Origin: Arthrobacter alpinus
Lineage (GTDB): Bacteria > Actinomycetota > Actinomycetes > Actinomycetales > Micrococcaceae
NCBI RefSeq assembly: GCF_001294625.1
Contig: NZ_CP012677.1
Coordinates: 3,720,001-3,784,000, forward strand
Length of the DNA: 64,000 nt
Direction: 5' to 3'
The notes beneath the pieces were generated by a model. It was not told where the DNA came from. It did no database searches and was given only the letters and a program-made list of their open reading frames with translations. Each line of letters opens with the position of its first letter. Within the stretch, counting starts at the first letter, position 1. This document shows positions 41,458 to 49,856 of this stretch, piece by piece. The translations under genes were made by a program, and so were the position numbers.

Positions 41458-42858
41458 CTATTTGGCGCTGAACTCCCCGGTGACGGCGGCCAGAGTGCCG
41501 GTGTCCACGTCCTGGGACGGGCCGTGGAGGTAGCGCCCCAGCGAATCATCCATGGCGTTGAGCCAGCGAGTGTGGTGCTTGGTGGCCATGGTGCCGGTGA
41601 CCACGGAGCGGTGGACCATGTCCCGGTAGCCCAGGATGTCGGTTTCCTTGTGGCTCATCCAGTCTTTGAACAGCTGCGACACCGAGTCAAGGTCGAACGG
41701 CGGGTAGTCGGTGGCGGCGATGAGCTCACGCAGGTAGTCCGACTGGAAATCCGCCTCGGCGTTGTGGTCCGGCAGCGCGCTCTGGCGCTCGAGCCAGAGC
41801 TGGATGTCCGCCTCACGCTCGGCCAGCGACGGCAGCTCAATCGCGCCGATCATGACGTCGCGGGCGTACCAGGCCTGCGCGTCGAACATGTTGAAGGTGT
41901 AGTACTGGTCCTGCGCGCCAAGGTAGAACAGATTGGTGTTCTGCTGCCACACCACGCCCTTGTAGAGATTGGCCGGATACAGCACGTTCTTGGATTTCAG
42001 CGTCAACTCGCTGGGCAGGAACGGGTACTTGTGCTGGTACCCGGTGCATAGTACGACGGCGTCAAACTCGCCCTGGGTGCCGTCCGAGAAATGCGCAGTG
42101 CGGCCCTTAAAATGGGTGACGAGTGGGCGCTCAACGGTGTTTTCGGGCCAGTCAAAGCCCATGGGGGCGGTGCGGTAGCTGAAGGTGACCGATGCCGCGC
42201 CCATCTTGTGGGCCTGCATGCCAATGTCCTCGGCGGAGTAGCTGCTGCCGATCATGAGTAGGTTCTTTGCGGCGAACCGCTCGGCGCCGCGGAAGTCGTG
42301 GGCGTGCAGGACCTCGCCGGGGAAGGAGTTGATGCCCTTGAACTCGGGGACCTCAGGGATGGAGAAGTGGCCCGTGGACACGACGAGCTTGTCAAAGACG
42401 TGGTCGGTGGTGGTGCCGTTCGCCAAGTTCTCCACGGTCAACGTGAACTCTTCGGTTTCGGCGTTGTAGCTGGTGTGCCGGGCCACGGTGTTGAACTGAA
42501 CATACTTGCGGACGTCGGACTTTTCGACGCGGCCCTTGATGTAGTCAAAGAGGACCTCGCGCGGGGGGAAGGAGGAGATGGCGCGGCCAAAGTGCTCGTC
42601 GAAGGAGTAGTCGGAGAATTCCAGGCATTCCTTGGGGCCGTTGGACCACAGGTGACGGTACATGCTGGAGTGCACCGGCTCGCCGTGCTCATCCAGGCCC
42701 GTTCGCCAGCTGCTGTTCCACTGCCCGCCCCAGTCGCCCTGCTTCTCAAAGCACATGATCTCCGGGATGTCAGCACCTTTTTTGCGCGCTGATTCAAATG
42801 CCCGCAGTTGTGCCATGCCACTGGGGCCCGCACCAATGATTCCGACTCGCAATGTCAT
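41458..42858 (-). CDS. Flavin-containing monooxygenase, trimethylamine monooxygenase-like
   Basis: A 466-residue FMO. ATG 42858 is chosen because GAGGAGAAAAGC precedes it. GAGPSG (9-14) binds FAD, GSSYSAED near residue 200 binds NADPH, and the FMO motif F-x-G-x-x-x-H-x-x-x-F appears as FPGEVLHAHDF. The long motifs GLDEHGEPVHSSMYRHLWSNGPKE, TAPMGFDWPEN and YTFNMFDAQAWYARD resemble bacterial trimethylamine monooxygenase (Tmm), including the NADPH-site Tyr in SSYSAEDIG. It would make trimethylamine N-oxide or oxidise related amines or indole. No tdm demethylase gene is adjacent, so the physiological use is uncertain. Confidence 0.87.
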   Translation of the reverse strand: MTLRVGIIGAGPSGMAQLRAFESARKKGADIPEIMCFEKQGDWGGQWNSSWRTGLDEHGEPVHSSMYRHLWSNGPKECLEFSDYSFDEHFGRAISSFPPREVLFDYIKGRVEKSDVRKYVQFNTVARHTSYNAETEEFTLTVENLANGTTTDHVFDKLVVSTGHFSIPEVPEFKGINSFPGEVLHAHDFRGAERFAAKNLLMIGSSYSAEDIGMQAHKMGAASVTFSYRTAPMGFDWPENTVERPLVTHFKGRTAHFSDGTQGEFDAVVLCTGYQHKYPFLPSELTLKSKNVLYPANLYKGVVWQQNTNLFYLGAQDQYYTFNMFDAQAWYARDVMIGAIELPSLAEREADIQLWLERQSALPDHNAEADFQSDYLRELIAATDYPPFDLDSVSQLFKDWMSHKETDILGYRDMVHRSVVTGTMATKHHTRWLNAMDDSLGRYLHGPSQDVDTGTLAAVTGEFSAK

Positions 42859-43244
42859 GCTTTTCTCCTCATTCATTGGATCGATTTCAGCCGTCGCATA
42901 TGACGCTTCAAATCCACACTCCGGAAAACGTCGGTGGCCTCAGGCGGCGCATCCGTGGCGGAGCTACAAAGCGCACGATGCGCGGCGGCAGTTCAAACTG
43001 CGGCAGTGGTGCAAGCAGCGGAGGCTGCCCGGGGCCCATGGAATCAATCCCGCCCAGGTTAAATGGCGGGAGAAACGGCCCTAATCTTGGTGGCCGAAAA
43101 GGCAATCACCAAGGATCTGAAGATGGTTTGCTGCCGATCCAATGAGGCAGCGCACCTGTTACCCATTGCAACATTTTAGGAATATTAAGTCAAAGTCATC
43201 CAATAGATAAGGAAATCTAACTCATTGACCTCGTGGAAATGATA
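42859..43244. other. Upstream region of the FMO gene, no clear gene
   Basis: No coding frame here looks genuine on either strand. The 43150-43240 part is AT-rich (AACATTTTAGGAATATTAAG), a likely promoter area. I could not fold a recognisable riboswitch in the 42900-43140 part by eye. Confidence 0.4.
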
Positions 43245-43306
43245 CGGGGGCCATTGTGGTGATTCGCCCCTGGTCGGCCAGCGGCGAATCACCACAACGG
43301 CCCCCG
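43245..43306 (-). terminator. Terminator hairpin downstream of ABC-F gene
   Basis: Arms 43245-43268 and 43283-43306 pair over 24 bp with one mismatch; the inner CTGG/CCAG adds a small stem. It is 16 bases after the ABC-F stop on the minus strand. It shares GTGGTGATTCGCCCC with the 40821 hairpin (GTGGTGATCTGCCCC), so the two may be related elements. Confidence 0.75.
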
Positions 43307-43321
43307 AGAGGTGCCAAGGGG

Positions 43322-44959
43322 CTAGAGTACGGTGACCTTGCCCTCGCGGACGTCCCAACGGGTGTCGAGATGGACGTTTTCCAGCAGGCGCCTGTCGTGG
43401 GAGACCAGCAGAAGCGTCCCTTCGTAGCCGCCCAGCGCCTCCTCGAGCTGCTCGATGGCAGGCAGGTCCAGATGGTTGGTGGGTTCATCCAGGACCAGGA
43501 CGTTCACGCCGCGTGCCTGCAGCAGGGCCAGCGACGCGCGAGTACGTTCGCCGGGGGAGAGGCTGCCCACCGGACTCGTTACTTGGTCTGCCTTGAGCCC
43601 GAACTTGGCCAGGAGCGTGCGCACCTCGGCCTGGTTCAGCTCGGGCACCAGGTCCTCGAACGCGGTGCCCAGCGGGGTGTCCTCCGGGAACTGGCTGCGT
43701 GCCTGGTCGATCTCGCCCAGAGCCACGTTGGCGCCCAGGGAGGCAACGCCGTCGTCCGGTTCCTGGCGGCCCAGGAGCAGGCGCAACAAGGTGGACTTGC
43801 CAGCACCGTTGGGGCCGGTGATGCCGATCCGTTCTCCGGCGTTGACCTGGACGGAGACCGGGCCCAGGGTGAAACCGTCGTGGCGGACCGTGGCCTGGTT
43901 AAGAGTGGCTACAACGGTGCTGGAGCGCGGGGCGGCACCGATGCTGAACTGCAGTGCCCACTCCTTGCGCGGTTCCTGAACCTCATCGAGGCGGGCGATC
44001 CGGGATTCCATCTGGCGCACCTTTTGGGCCTGCTTCTCGGAGGACTCGGTGGCTGCCCTGCGCCGGATCTTATCATTGTCCGGGCTCTTCTTCATGGCAT
44101 TGCGCACGCCCTGTGAGCTCCATTCGCGCTGCGTGCGGGCCCGCCCCACCAGGTCCGCTTTCTTATCCGCGAACTCGTCGTAGGCCTCGCGGGCGTGACG
44201 CTTGGCGATGGCACGCTCCTCCAGGAACGCGTCGTAGCCGCCGTCGTACACGGCCACCTTGTTCTGGGCCAGGTCCAACTCCGCTACTTTGGTGATGCAG
44301 CGGGCCAGGAACTCGCGGTCGTGGGAGACGAGCACGACGCCGCCGCGCAGCCCCTTCACGAACTCCTCGAGCCGGGCCAGGCCCGCCAGATCTAGGTCGT
44401 TGGTGGGCTCATCCAGCAGCACGATGTCGAATCGGCTCAGTAAAAGTGCGGCCAAGGCGACGCGGGCCGCCTGGCCGCCGGAAAGCCCCGTCATGACGGC
44501 GTCGGGGTCCACATCCAGACCCAATTCGTCCAGCGTGGCCGGGATCCGCTCGTCCAGGTCTGCGGCGCCGCACGCCAGCCAGTGGTCCAGGGCGTTGGCG
44601 TAGAGGTCATCGTCCTCGGCATTGCCGGAGCCCAGCGCCTCTGCGGAGGACTCCATGGCTTCGGTGGCCTCGCTGCACCCAGTGCGCCGGCCAATGTAGG
44701 CGGCGATGCTCTCGCCCTCAATGCGCTCATGCTCCTGGGGAAGCCAGCCGATGAAGGCGTCCTGCGGGGCCGTTCTGACGGTGCCGGCCTGAGGTGTGTC
44801 GGCCCCAGCCAGCAGCCGCAGGAGGGTGGACTTGCCCGCCCCGTTGGCGCCGACGACGCCCACCACGTCGCCCGGGGCGACGGTGAGATTGAGGTTGCTG
44901 AACAAGGTGCGATGGGCGTGGCCGCCGGAGAGGTCCTTGGCCACAAGTGTTGCGCTCAT
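43322..44959 (-). CDS. ABC-F family ATPase (ribosome-associated or antibiotic resistance type)
   Basis: A 545-residue soluble protein with two ABC domains and no membrane segment. Domain 1: GANGAGKSTLLRLL (about 36-49), LSGGQAARVALAALLLSRFDIVLLDEPTNDLD. A charged linker (about 230-320) follows, rich in Arg/Lys/Glu (KKSPDNDKIRRRAATESSEKQAQKVRQ), the P-site tRNA interaction motif region. Domain 2: GPNGAGKSTLLRLLLG, LSPGERTRASLALLQARGVNVLVLDEPTNHLD. ABC-F proteins act on stalled ribosomes or protect them from antibiotics; which, cannot be told. Confidence 0.9.
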   Translation of the reverse strand: MSATLVAKDLSGGHAHRTLFSNLNLTVAPGDVVGVVGANGAGKSTLLRLLAGADTPQAGTVRTAPQDAFIGWLPQEHERIEGESIAAYIGRRTGCSEATEAMESSAEALGSGNAEDDDLYANALDHWLACGAADLDERIPATLDELGLDVDPDAVMTGLSGGQAARVALAALLLSRFDIVLLDEPTNDLDLAGLARLEEFVKGLRGGVVLVSHDREFLARCITKVAELDLAQNKVAVYDGGYDAFLEERAIAKRHAREAYDEFADKKADLVGRARTQREWSSQGVRNAMKKSPDNDKIRRRAATESSEKQAQKVRQMESRIARLDEVQEPRKEWALQFSIGAAPRSSTVVATLNQATVRHDGFTLGPVSVQVNAGERIGITGPNGAGKSTLLRLLLGRQEPDDGVASLGANVALGEIDQARSQFPEDTPLGTAFEDLVPELNQAEVRTLLAKFGLKADQVTSPVGSLSPGERTRASLALLQARGVNVLVLDEPTNHLDLPAIEQLEEALGGYEGTLLLVSHDRRLLENVHLDTRWDVREGKVTVL

Positions 44960-45194
44960 AACTCAATCTTAAGGAATGTTTGACACGGCCATTTACCGTG
45001 GCCGTTCACGGCGGGCTTGCCGCGGACAAGCCCGCATGCGCTCTGGCCGGTCGGGCGGCAACCCTCATCCCCGTCGTGGGGTGCCCCAGGCGAGGATTCG
45101 ACACTCGTTCGGCCTTGGGCTGTGCTGGTGTAAGTATGGCGTGGCGCCCTGCCCTCGCTGACGACGCCGGACAGCTGCCGGCCTGGTGGGGGAC

Positions 45195-45425
45195 GACGTG
45201 GCCGCGAGCCCGGTCGAGGGCGCGCCGGGGGGCATCACCAGAGGCGCCGAAGGCGACCTTGACGTGCGCGGCCTTTTTGGCCTTGATAAGTGAATTCGCC
45301 TAGGATTTAGCGCAATCAGGCTCAATGTCAGCATTTTCGGCCCCCGAGAGCCAAAGAACGCTATGAGGAACTGGCCCGCACGGTGGAGTCGCGATGCCCC
45401 GCACTCGAGGATCTAGCAAATTGAA
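45195..45425 (+). pseudogene. OsmC-family protein gene remnant
   Basis: One plus frame reads GAEGDLDVRGLFGLDK, then an in-frame TGA at 45292-45294, then IRLGFSAIRLNVSIFGPREPK. After a frameshift near 45350 it continues KERYEELARTVESRCPALEDL and stops at 45425. OsmC-like proteins have E-G-D-[LV]-D-V-R-G-F...D-K-S-V-R-P-G-F...I-R and a C-terminal V-x-x-H/R-C-P-[VA]-L-D motif at just these places. So an osmC-type gene was here and has lost its N-terminus, gained a stop and shifted frame. The 235 bases before it (44960-45194) show no gene. Confidence 0.7.
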
Positions 45426-45450
45426 TCGACCGGACTGGGTGGCAGGGATA

Positions 45451-46131
45451 TCAGCCGAGACTGGCGCTGAGCTGGCGTTCGACGCCGGCGTCAAGCTGGG
45501 CCAGTAACTCTTTTTCAATCCCGGCCATGTCAAAGGTGCCGGTGAAGATCGGGGTGCCCGGCTCAAGCGCGGTGCCGTTGGCCAGCGCCCCGGCATCGAC
45601 GCCGTCGAACCCCAAGCGCTCCACGAACTCAAGCACTATGGCGCGGGTGGTGTTGTGATCCGAGGCCACCGCCAGGGCGCGGCGGTCGGGGGAGCCGGTC
45701 GGGCGGGCGTCGAGCTCAAGCTCGTGGTAGCCAATGTGGTTCAACGACTTAGCCAGAAGTGCCCCGGGGAGGTGGGCCAGGACCATTTCCGAGCTCGACG
45801 GCGCATCCTCCAGCTCGGGCATCTCACCATTGGTGTCGCGCCAGTAGTTCATGGTGTCCACCACGTGCTTGCCAGCCAGGGCCGCCGGGTCCAGGCTGCG
45901 GAACTTGTGCAACGGGACCGAGAGCACGATCAAATCCGACTCGGCCGTGACCTGGGCGGCGGAGGCGGCAACGGCGCCCGGGGCCATGACCGAAATGATC
46001 AAGTCAATGTTCTTAGGGTCCCCCGATGCCGCGATCAGGACGCGGTAGCCTGCCAGTAGTGCCTGGCGTGCCAGGCCGGTCCCCACCTTTCCCGCGCCGA
46101 GGATGCCCAGGGTCTGTGTCAGTGCAGTCAT
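45451..46131 (-). CDS. NADPH-dependent F420 reductase-like oxidoreductase
   Basis: A 226-residue protein. ATG 46131 is preferred over one five codons upstream because GGAG then lies at the right distance. The Rossmann motif LGILGAGKVGTGLARQALLAGYRVLIAASGDP is at the N-terminus, followed by DLIVLSVPLHKFRSLDPAALAGKHVVDTMNYWRDTNG, characteristic of the NAD(P)-binding F420-reductase/6-phosphogluconate-type family. Reaction unknown; relatives reduce F420 or act on dinucleotide cofactors. It diverges from a MarR gene across a shared operator, so it is the regulator's probable target. Confidence 0.83.
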   Translation of the reverse strand: MTALTQTLGILGAGKVGTGLARQALLAGYRVLIAASGDPKNIDLIISVMAPGAVAASAAQVTAESDLIVLSVPLHKFRSLDPAALAGKHVVDTMNYWRDTNGEMPELEDAPSSSEMVLAHLPGALLAKSLNHIGYHELELDARPTGSPDRRALAVASDHNTTRAIVLEFVERLGFDGVDAGALANGTALEPGTPIFTGTFDMAGIEKELLAQLDAGVERQLSASLG

Positions 46132-46161
46132 GCCGTGAAACTCCATCCATATACGTTGTTA

Positions 46162-46195
46162 TACAGACGATCTTACTCTCATATGATCTGCTGTA
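46162..46195. promoter_or_regulatory. Inverted repeat operator between reductase and MarR genes
   Basis: TACAGACGATC (46162-46172) and GATCTGCTGTA (46185-46195) are imperfect inverted halves with a 12-base spacer. They sit in the 84-bp divergent region between the gene starts at 46131 and 46216, the standard place for a MarR dimer site. Confidence 0.6.
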
Positions 46196-46215
46196 AAGCG
46201 CAGTGGTGCGTTAGT

Positions 46216-46734
46216 ATGGATGCCATGAGCAATAGCACTGACGTCAAGGGCAGCACCCAGGAGGATTTTGGGTGGACGCTGGGCGTCTTGGTGCGCAACT
46301 ACCAAAACGCCTCAACCGCAGCCATGGGTGGACTTCCGCATGGGGCCCGCGGGTACCAGGTGCTTGTTGCCGTGGTGGGAGGGGAGTTGCCCAACCAACT
46401 GGCGCTCGCCCAGCACCTGGGTATCGACCGCACCGTCATGACTTACTTGATTGACGACTTCGTGCAGGCCGGCCTGGTGGAACGCCAGCTCAGCCCGGTG
46501 GACCGCCGCGCCCGCATCGTGGCGGCGACGGACGAAGGCAAGTCCGCGCTGACAGATTTGCAGCGTCGTGTAGCCGAAATCGAAGACGTGGTGCTGGCGG
46601 CCCTGGAACCGGCCGAGCGAGAGGTCTTCAGGACCTTGCTGCGCCGCATTGCCTGCCACACCCCCGACGCCAGCGAGAATGGCCTGGGCGCATGCGAGGC
46701 CGTTGAGCGGATGCTCGGCTCTGCCGGCAACTAG
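46216..46734 (+). CDS. MarR-family transcriptional regulator
   Basis: A 172-residue MarR protein. ATG 46216 or 46225 are both possible; the frame is open upstream, but without a ribosome site. The winged helix is VVGGELPNQLALAQHLGIDRTVMTYLIDDFVQAGLVERQLSPVDRRARIVAATDEGKSAL, with the D-R-R-A-R wing motif. N- and C-terminal helices form the dimer domain. It diverges from the reductase at 45451, which it most likely represses through the site at 46162. Confidence 0.87.
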   Translation: MDAMSNSTDVKGSTQEDFGWTLGVLVRNYQNASTAAMGGLPHGARGYQVLVAVVGGELPNQLALAQHLGIDRTVMTYLIDDFVQAGLVERQLSPVDRRARIVAATDEGKSALTDLQRRVAEIEDVVLAALEPAEREVFRTLLRRIACHTPDASENGLGACEAVERMLGSAGN

Positions 46735-46740
46735 TTCATG

Positions 46741-46756
46741 GCCCGCTGTGGCGGGC
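46741..46756. terminator. Short GC hairpin between convergent genes
   Basis: GCCCGC-TGTG-GCGGGC with a four-base loop lies between the MarR stop (46734) and the GntR stop (46780). No T-run follows, so it is a weak candidate. Confidence 0.45.
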
Positions 46757-46779
46757 GCCGGCGGATCGTGTGCGGGTGC

Positions 46780-47433
46780 CTAGCCGTCCGTCCCCGAGCC
46801 AAGGGACAGCCAGTTCTCCCTGCTCGCCAGCGCGGCGGCGTCGGCGTCGCCCATCCCGGCCAGCCGGATGATCTCCGCATGGGCTGTGACCGAATGGCGG
46901 GCCGAATGCAAGCTGAAGCGCTGGCGTTCCACCCGCCGCAGCACCGGCAGCGCCGAATCCAGGACCTCGGGAATCATCGCATTGCCGCAGCGCCCAATGA
47001 AGACTGAATGAAAGTCGTCGTCTGCAGCCAAGGCGGCGTCCACGTCGTCGTCATCCAGGGCGGCGGAAAACCGGGTGTTTGCGGCCGTCAGTGCGGCCAG
47101 GTCCGGGGCACCCAAGGCTGGCACGGCTAGGCGGGTGGCAAGCTCGTGCATGGCGGCCACCACCTGCTGGGCGTTCACCGTGGATCCCGGGTCGAGCGGT
47201 GCCACCGTGGTGGCGCGACCGGGTGTGGCGATGATGAGCCCGGCCCGCTCCAGGCGCAGCAGGGCCTCCCGGATGGGCGTCCGGCTCACTCCCAGCCAGG
47301 CCTCGAGCTCGGGGTCCTTCAGGCGTTCGCCGGGGGCCAGGGTGCCGTTGACAATGGCGTCCCGGATGGAGTGGTACACGTCCTCACGGAGCAGTGACCG
47401 TTTGTGGATTCCTTGGGGAAGGGGAGTGGGCAT
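46780..47433 (-). CDS. GntR-family (FCD/FadR-type) regulator, likely controls acdS
   Basis: A 217-residue regulator starting at ATG 47433, directly behind GGGGAGTGGGC on the sense strand downstream. The winged helix covers about 15-80 (YHSIRDAIVNGTLAPGERLKDPELEAWLGVSRTPIREALLRLERAGLIIATPGRATTV). The FCD domain covers about 90-210 (ALDDDDVDAALAADDDFHSVFIGRCGNAMIPEVLD, with the Asp/His metal-site positions). It diverges from acdS. The 18-bp palindrome at 47508 in the shared promoter is the likely binding site. Confidence 0.87.
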   Translation of the reverse strand: MPTPLPQGIHKRSLLREDVYHSIRDAIVNGTLAPGERLKDPELEAWLGVSRTPIREALLRLERAGLIIATPGRATTVAPLDPGSTVNAQQVVAAMHELATRLAVPALGAPDLAALTAANTRFSAALDDDDVDAALAADDDFHSVFIGRCGNAMIPEVLDSALPVLRRVERQRFSLHSARHSVTAHAEIIRLAGMGDADAAALASRENWLSLGSGTDG

Positions 47434-47487
47434 GCAACATAGAATATATCGCTCGCGGGGGGAAATGGCGCGAAAGCACGAAATCCC

Positions 47488-47525
47488 TTGACAAACCAGC
47501 CTTTCAGTATGCAATATATTGCATA
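47488..47525 (+). promoter_or_regulatory. acdS promoter -35 overlapping an 18-bp perfect palindrome
   Basis: TTGACA at 47488-47493 is a consensus -35. Downstream, TATGCAATATATTGCATA (47508-47525) is a perfect palindrome in the expected -10 region. A dimeric GntR repressor bound here would exclude RNA polymerase. A half-similar ATGCAAC...ATATAT element overlaps the gntR start at about 47431-47450. Confidence 0.7.
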
Positions 47526-47646
47526 TGCTGGTCATAGGTTGTTCCGGTGCGGTCCGGAACAGTGCTAGGCCGGCTAACGGCCATCCCCCACGGCCATCCC
47601 CCACGGCCCCGCACACGAGAAGCCCCACCCGAGAAGGATGTCCACC

Positions 47647-48654
47647 ATGGCAATTTCAGACTTTGAGCGTTACCCGCTGACCTTTGGCCCCAGCCCCATC
47701 CATGACCTGCCCCGGCTGAGCGCGCACCTGGGCGGGGCAAAGATCTGGGCCAAGCGTGAGGACGTCAACAGCGGACTGGCCTTCGGCGGCAACAAGACCC
47801 GCAAGCTGGAATACATTGTCCCGGATGCCATCGCCCAGGGCGCCGACACCCTAGTCTCCATCGGCGGGTACCAGTCGAACCACACCCGCCAGGTGGCCGC
47901 CGTCGCCGCCAAGCTGGGCATGAAGGCCCGTCTGGTGCAGGAGAACTGGGTGGACTGTCCGGACCCGCTCTCCGACCGGGTGGGCAACATCCTGCTCTCG
48001 CGCATCATGGGAGCCAAGGTCAGCCTTGATCCGGCCGGCTTTGACATCGGCATCCGCAGCAGCTGGGAGCAGGCCATCAAGGAGGTTGAGGACGCCGGCG
48101 GTAAGCCGTACCCCATCCCCGCTGGCGCCTCCGAACACCACCTGGGTGGGCTCGGCTTCGCCAACTGGGCCTACGAGGTGGAGCAGCAGGAAAAGACGCT
48201 GGGCGTCTTTTTCGACACCATCGTCGTCTGCACTGTCACCGGGTCTACGCACGCGGGCATGATCGCCGGGTTTGCCGGACAGGACCGCACGCGCCGCGTG
48301 ATCGGCATCGACGCCTCCGCCACCATTGAGAAAACCCGCGCGCAGGTGGCCAGGATAGCGCGTCACACCGCGGCGCTGATCGGCCTGGGCCGGGAGCTGC
48401 GCGACGACGAAATCACCGTGCTGGAAGGCTGGGCCGGGGACTACTACGGCACCCCGGTGAAATCCACCATGGACGCAATCCGCCTCACCGGCTCCCTCGA
48501 GGGCATGATCATCGACCCCGTCTACGAGGGTAAGTCCATGGCCGGGCTGATCGACCTCGTCAAGAGCCGTGACATCCCGGCCACCAGCAACGTCCTGTAC
48601 GCGCACTTAGGCGGGCAGTTGGCCCTGAACGCCTACAGCGGGCTGTTCCGCTAG
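47647..48654 (+). CDS. acdS: 1-aminocyclopropane-1-carboxylate (ACC) deaminase
   Basis: A 335-residue PLP enzyme; ATG 47647 sits eight bases after GAGAAGG, so it is preferred to ATG 47638, which would overlap the ribosome site. It cleaves ACC, the plant ethylene precursor, to 2-oxobutanoate and ammonia. [18 protein letters not shown] and [11 protein letters not shown] (PLP-Lys50) are typical. Two residues separate true ACC deaminase from D-cysteine desulfhydrase: Glu295 and Leu322 in Pseudomonas numbering. Here Glu294 (PVYEGKSM) and Leu321 (YAHLGG) are both present, so the assignment is strong. GntR-controlled and monocistronic. Confidence 0.95.
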   Translation: MAISDFERYPLTFGPSPIHDLPRLSAHLGGAKIWAKREDVNSGLAFGGNKTRKLEYIVPDAIAQGADTLVSIGGYQSNHTRQVAAVAAKLGMKARLVQENWVDCPDPLSDRVGNILLSRIMGAKVSLDPAGFDIGIRSSWEQAIKEVEDAGGKPYPIPAGASEHHLGGLGFANWAYEVEQQEKTLGVFFDTIVVCTVTGSTHAGMIAGFAGQDRTRRVIGIDASATIEKTRAQVARIARHTAALIGLGRELRDDEITVLEGWAGDYYGTPVKSTMDAIRLTGSLEGMIIDPVYEGKSMAGLIDLVKSRDIPATSNVLYAHLGGQLALNAYSGLFR

Positions 48655-48710
48655 ACCCGCACGACGCCAGCACTTAGGTCAGTAAGAGAATCCCGCCTAG
48701 GTGCCGACGC

Positions 48711-48726
48711 GGTGCCTTCTGGCACC
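48711..48726. terminator. Hairpin after acdS
   Basis: GGTGCC-TTCT-GGCACC is a perfect 6-bp stem with a tetraloop. It lies between the acdS stop (48654) and the convergent broken gene at 48727. Confidence 0.5.
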
Positions 48727-49856
48727 CTACAGCTCCCGGGCCGCAGCCTCTCCGGCCTCCAGTTTGGCTAACTTGAGCTCATAGCGCTTTTGCCGGTGTG
48801 TCTCCGTCGCCAGCTCGATCCAGTAGGCGCACTCTCTGGCGCCATCAAAACTGGCCACCACCGCGCGGATGAAACGGTTGCTTGGCGGGCCGCCATGCGA
48901 ATTTCCAGCTGACCCATGTGCGCCGACTGGGGCTTGCGGAAAATGAGGGACACCGAGGGTACCAACCAGAGGAAGTATCCCAGCAGGGAGTCGAAGAGCT
49001 TCTCATTCTGCGCGGCAGCGGCGGCCAGGGGGCTTGCGACCGTCAAGACCACGATCACGATCAGCATCACCGCGTAGCCAAGCCCCACGCCGGGGTGCGG
49101 GTTGCTCCTGTACAGCGAAATCGCTGTCGCGATTAGGGTAGCCACGATCACTGCGATGGCGACCAGGGTCACCGCGGATCCCAGCAGCTGAAGGGCAGGG
49201 AAGCCGCTGAAAGGGATCAGCGTGGCCAGGGTGAAAATCAGGCCGGAGCCGGCCCACCACGTTGCGCGCCTAACCGCTTTTCGCGGCGACACCCGCATCC
49301 GGTTCCGTACTGAGACGCCCCACATCCGGTTCCGTACTGAGACGCCCCACATCCGCACCCACCGGCGGGTGTGCAGGCGCATGGAGGTGGCCAGGTGGAA
49401 CTCGTCGATCTCGCGCTGGGCGGCAGCGTCGCGTTGGCGGACCACCGAGAAGATCACCAGCATCACTCATAGCAGTGCCAGGAAGAACTTGGCGCCCGAA
49501 TCCGGGTCCGACGGCAGGAAGAACACATTGTGCAGGGCCATCCACATGGTGGCCGCCGCGGCAATCCCCACCAGGAACGTCAGTAGTTCCAGCAACTCAT
49601 CCAGGGCCATGGCCTGGGGATCGTTGGCGATGCCGAGGGGGTTGCGCTCGCTGAAGACCAGGGCCACCAAGATGGTGACGGTGGCGCCAATAATCCAGCC
49701 GTTGGCATCGATCCCAAAGTCGAAGGTGGCGGGGCTGGTGATCGGGGCCAGTAAGCGCTCGGTGAACCGGCCCCACACAACGTTCAGGTCACCGAACGAG
49801 CCCATGATGCTCGCGTCCAAGGGGTGGTGGATCTGCAGGATCAACAAGCACATCAT
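48727..49856 (-). pseudogene. Broken multi-helix membrane protein gene
   Basis: Read on the minus strand, a frame with hydrophobic helices (NGWIIGATVTILVALVFS, LLTFLVGIAAAATMWMALHNVFF) hits an in-frame TGA at 49467-49469 after KFFLALL. It resumes at once in the same frame with VMLVIFSVVRQRDAAAQREID. Further helices follow (LIFTLATLIPFSGFPALQLLG, AVTLVAIAVIVATLIATAISLY, YAVMLIVIVVLTVASPLAAAAA). Near 48880 the frame shifts: the likely true end, ASFDGARECAYWIELATETHR and KLAKLEAGEAAAREL, is in another frame and stops at 48727. A 27-bp tandem duplication also interrupts it. No usable start codon is clear. Original function unknown. Confidence 0.72.
49296..49349. repeat. 27-bp perfect tandem duplication inside the broken gene
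   Basis: A 27-bp unit beginning CATCCGGTTCCG and ending GACGCCCCA occurs twice (49296-49322 and 49323-49349), and six more bases repeat after that. It duplicates nine residues (MWGVSVRNR) without changing frame, so it is a slippage event in an already degenerating gene. Confidence 0.9.

Noticed and set aside
42859..43140. Possible riboswitch or small gene upstream of the FMO
   Set aside because: Open frames on both strands are short and low in coding character, and no known aptamer pattern was recognisable by eye.
45085..45120. tRNA-like or attachment-site-like stretch (GAGGATTCGACAC)
   Set aside because: No acceptor or anticodon stem can be formed around it.
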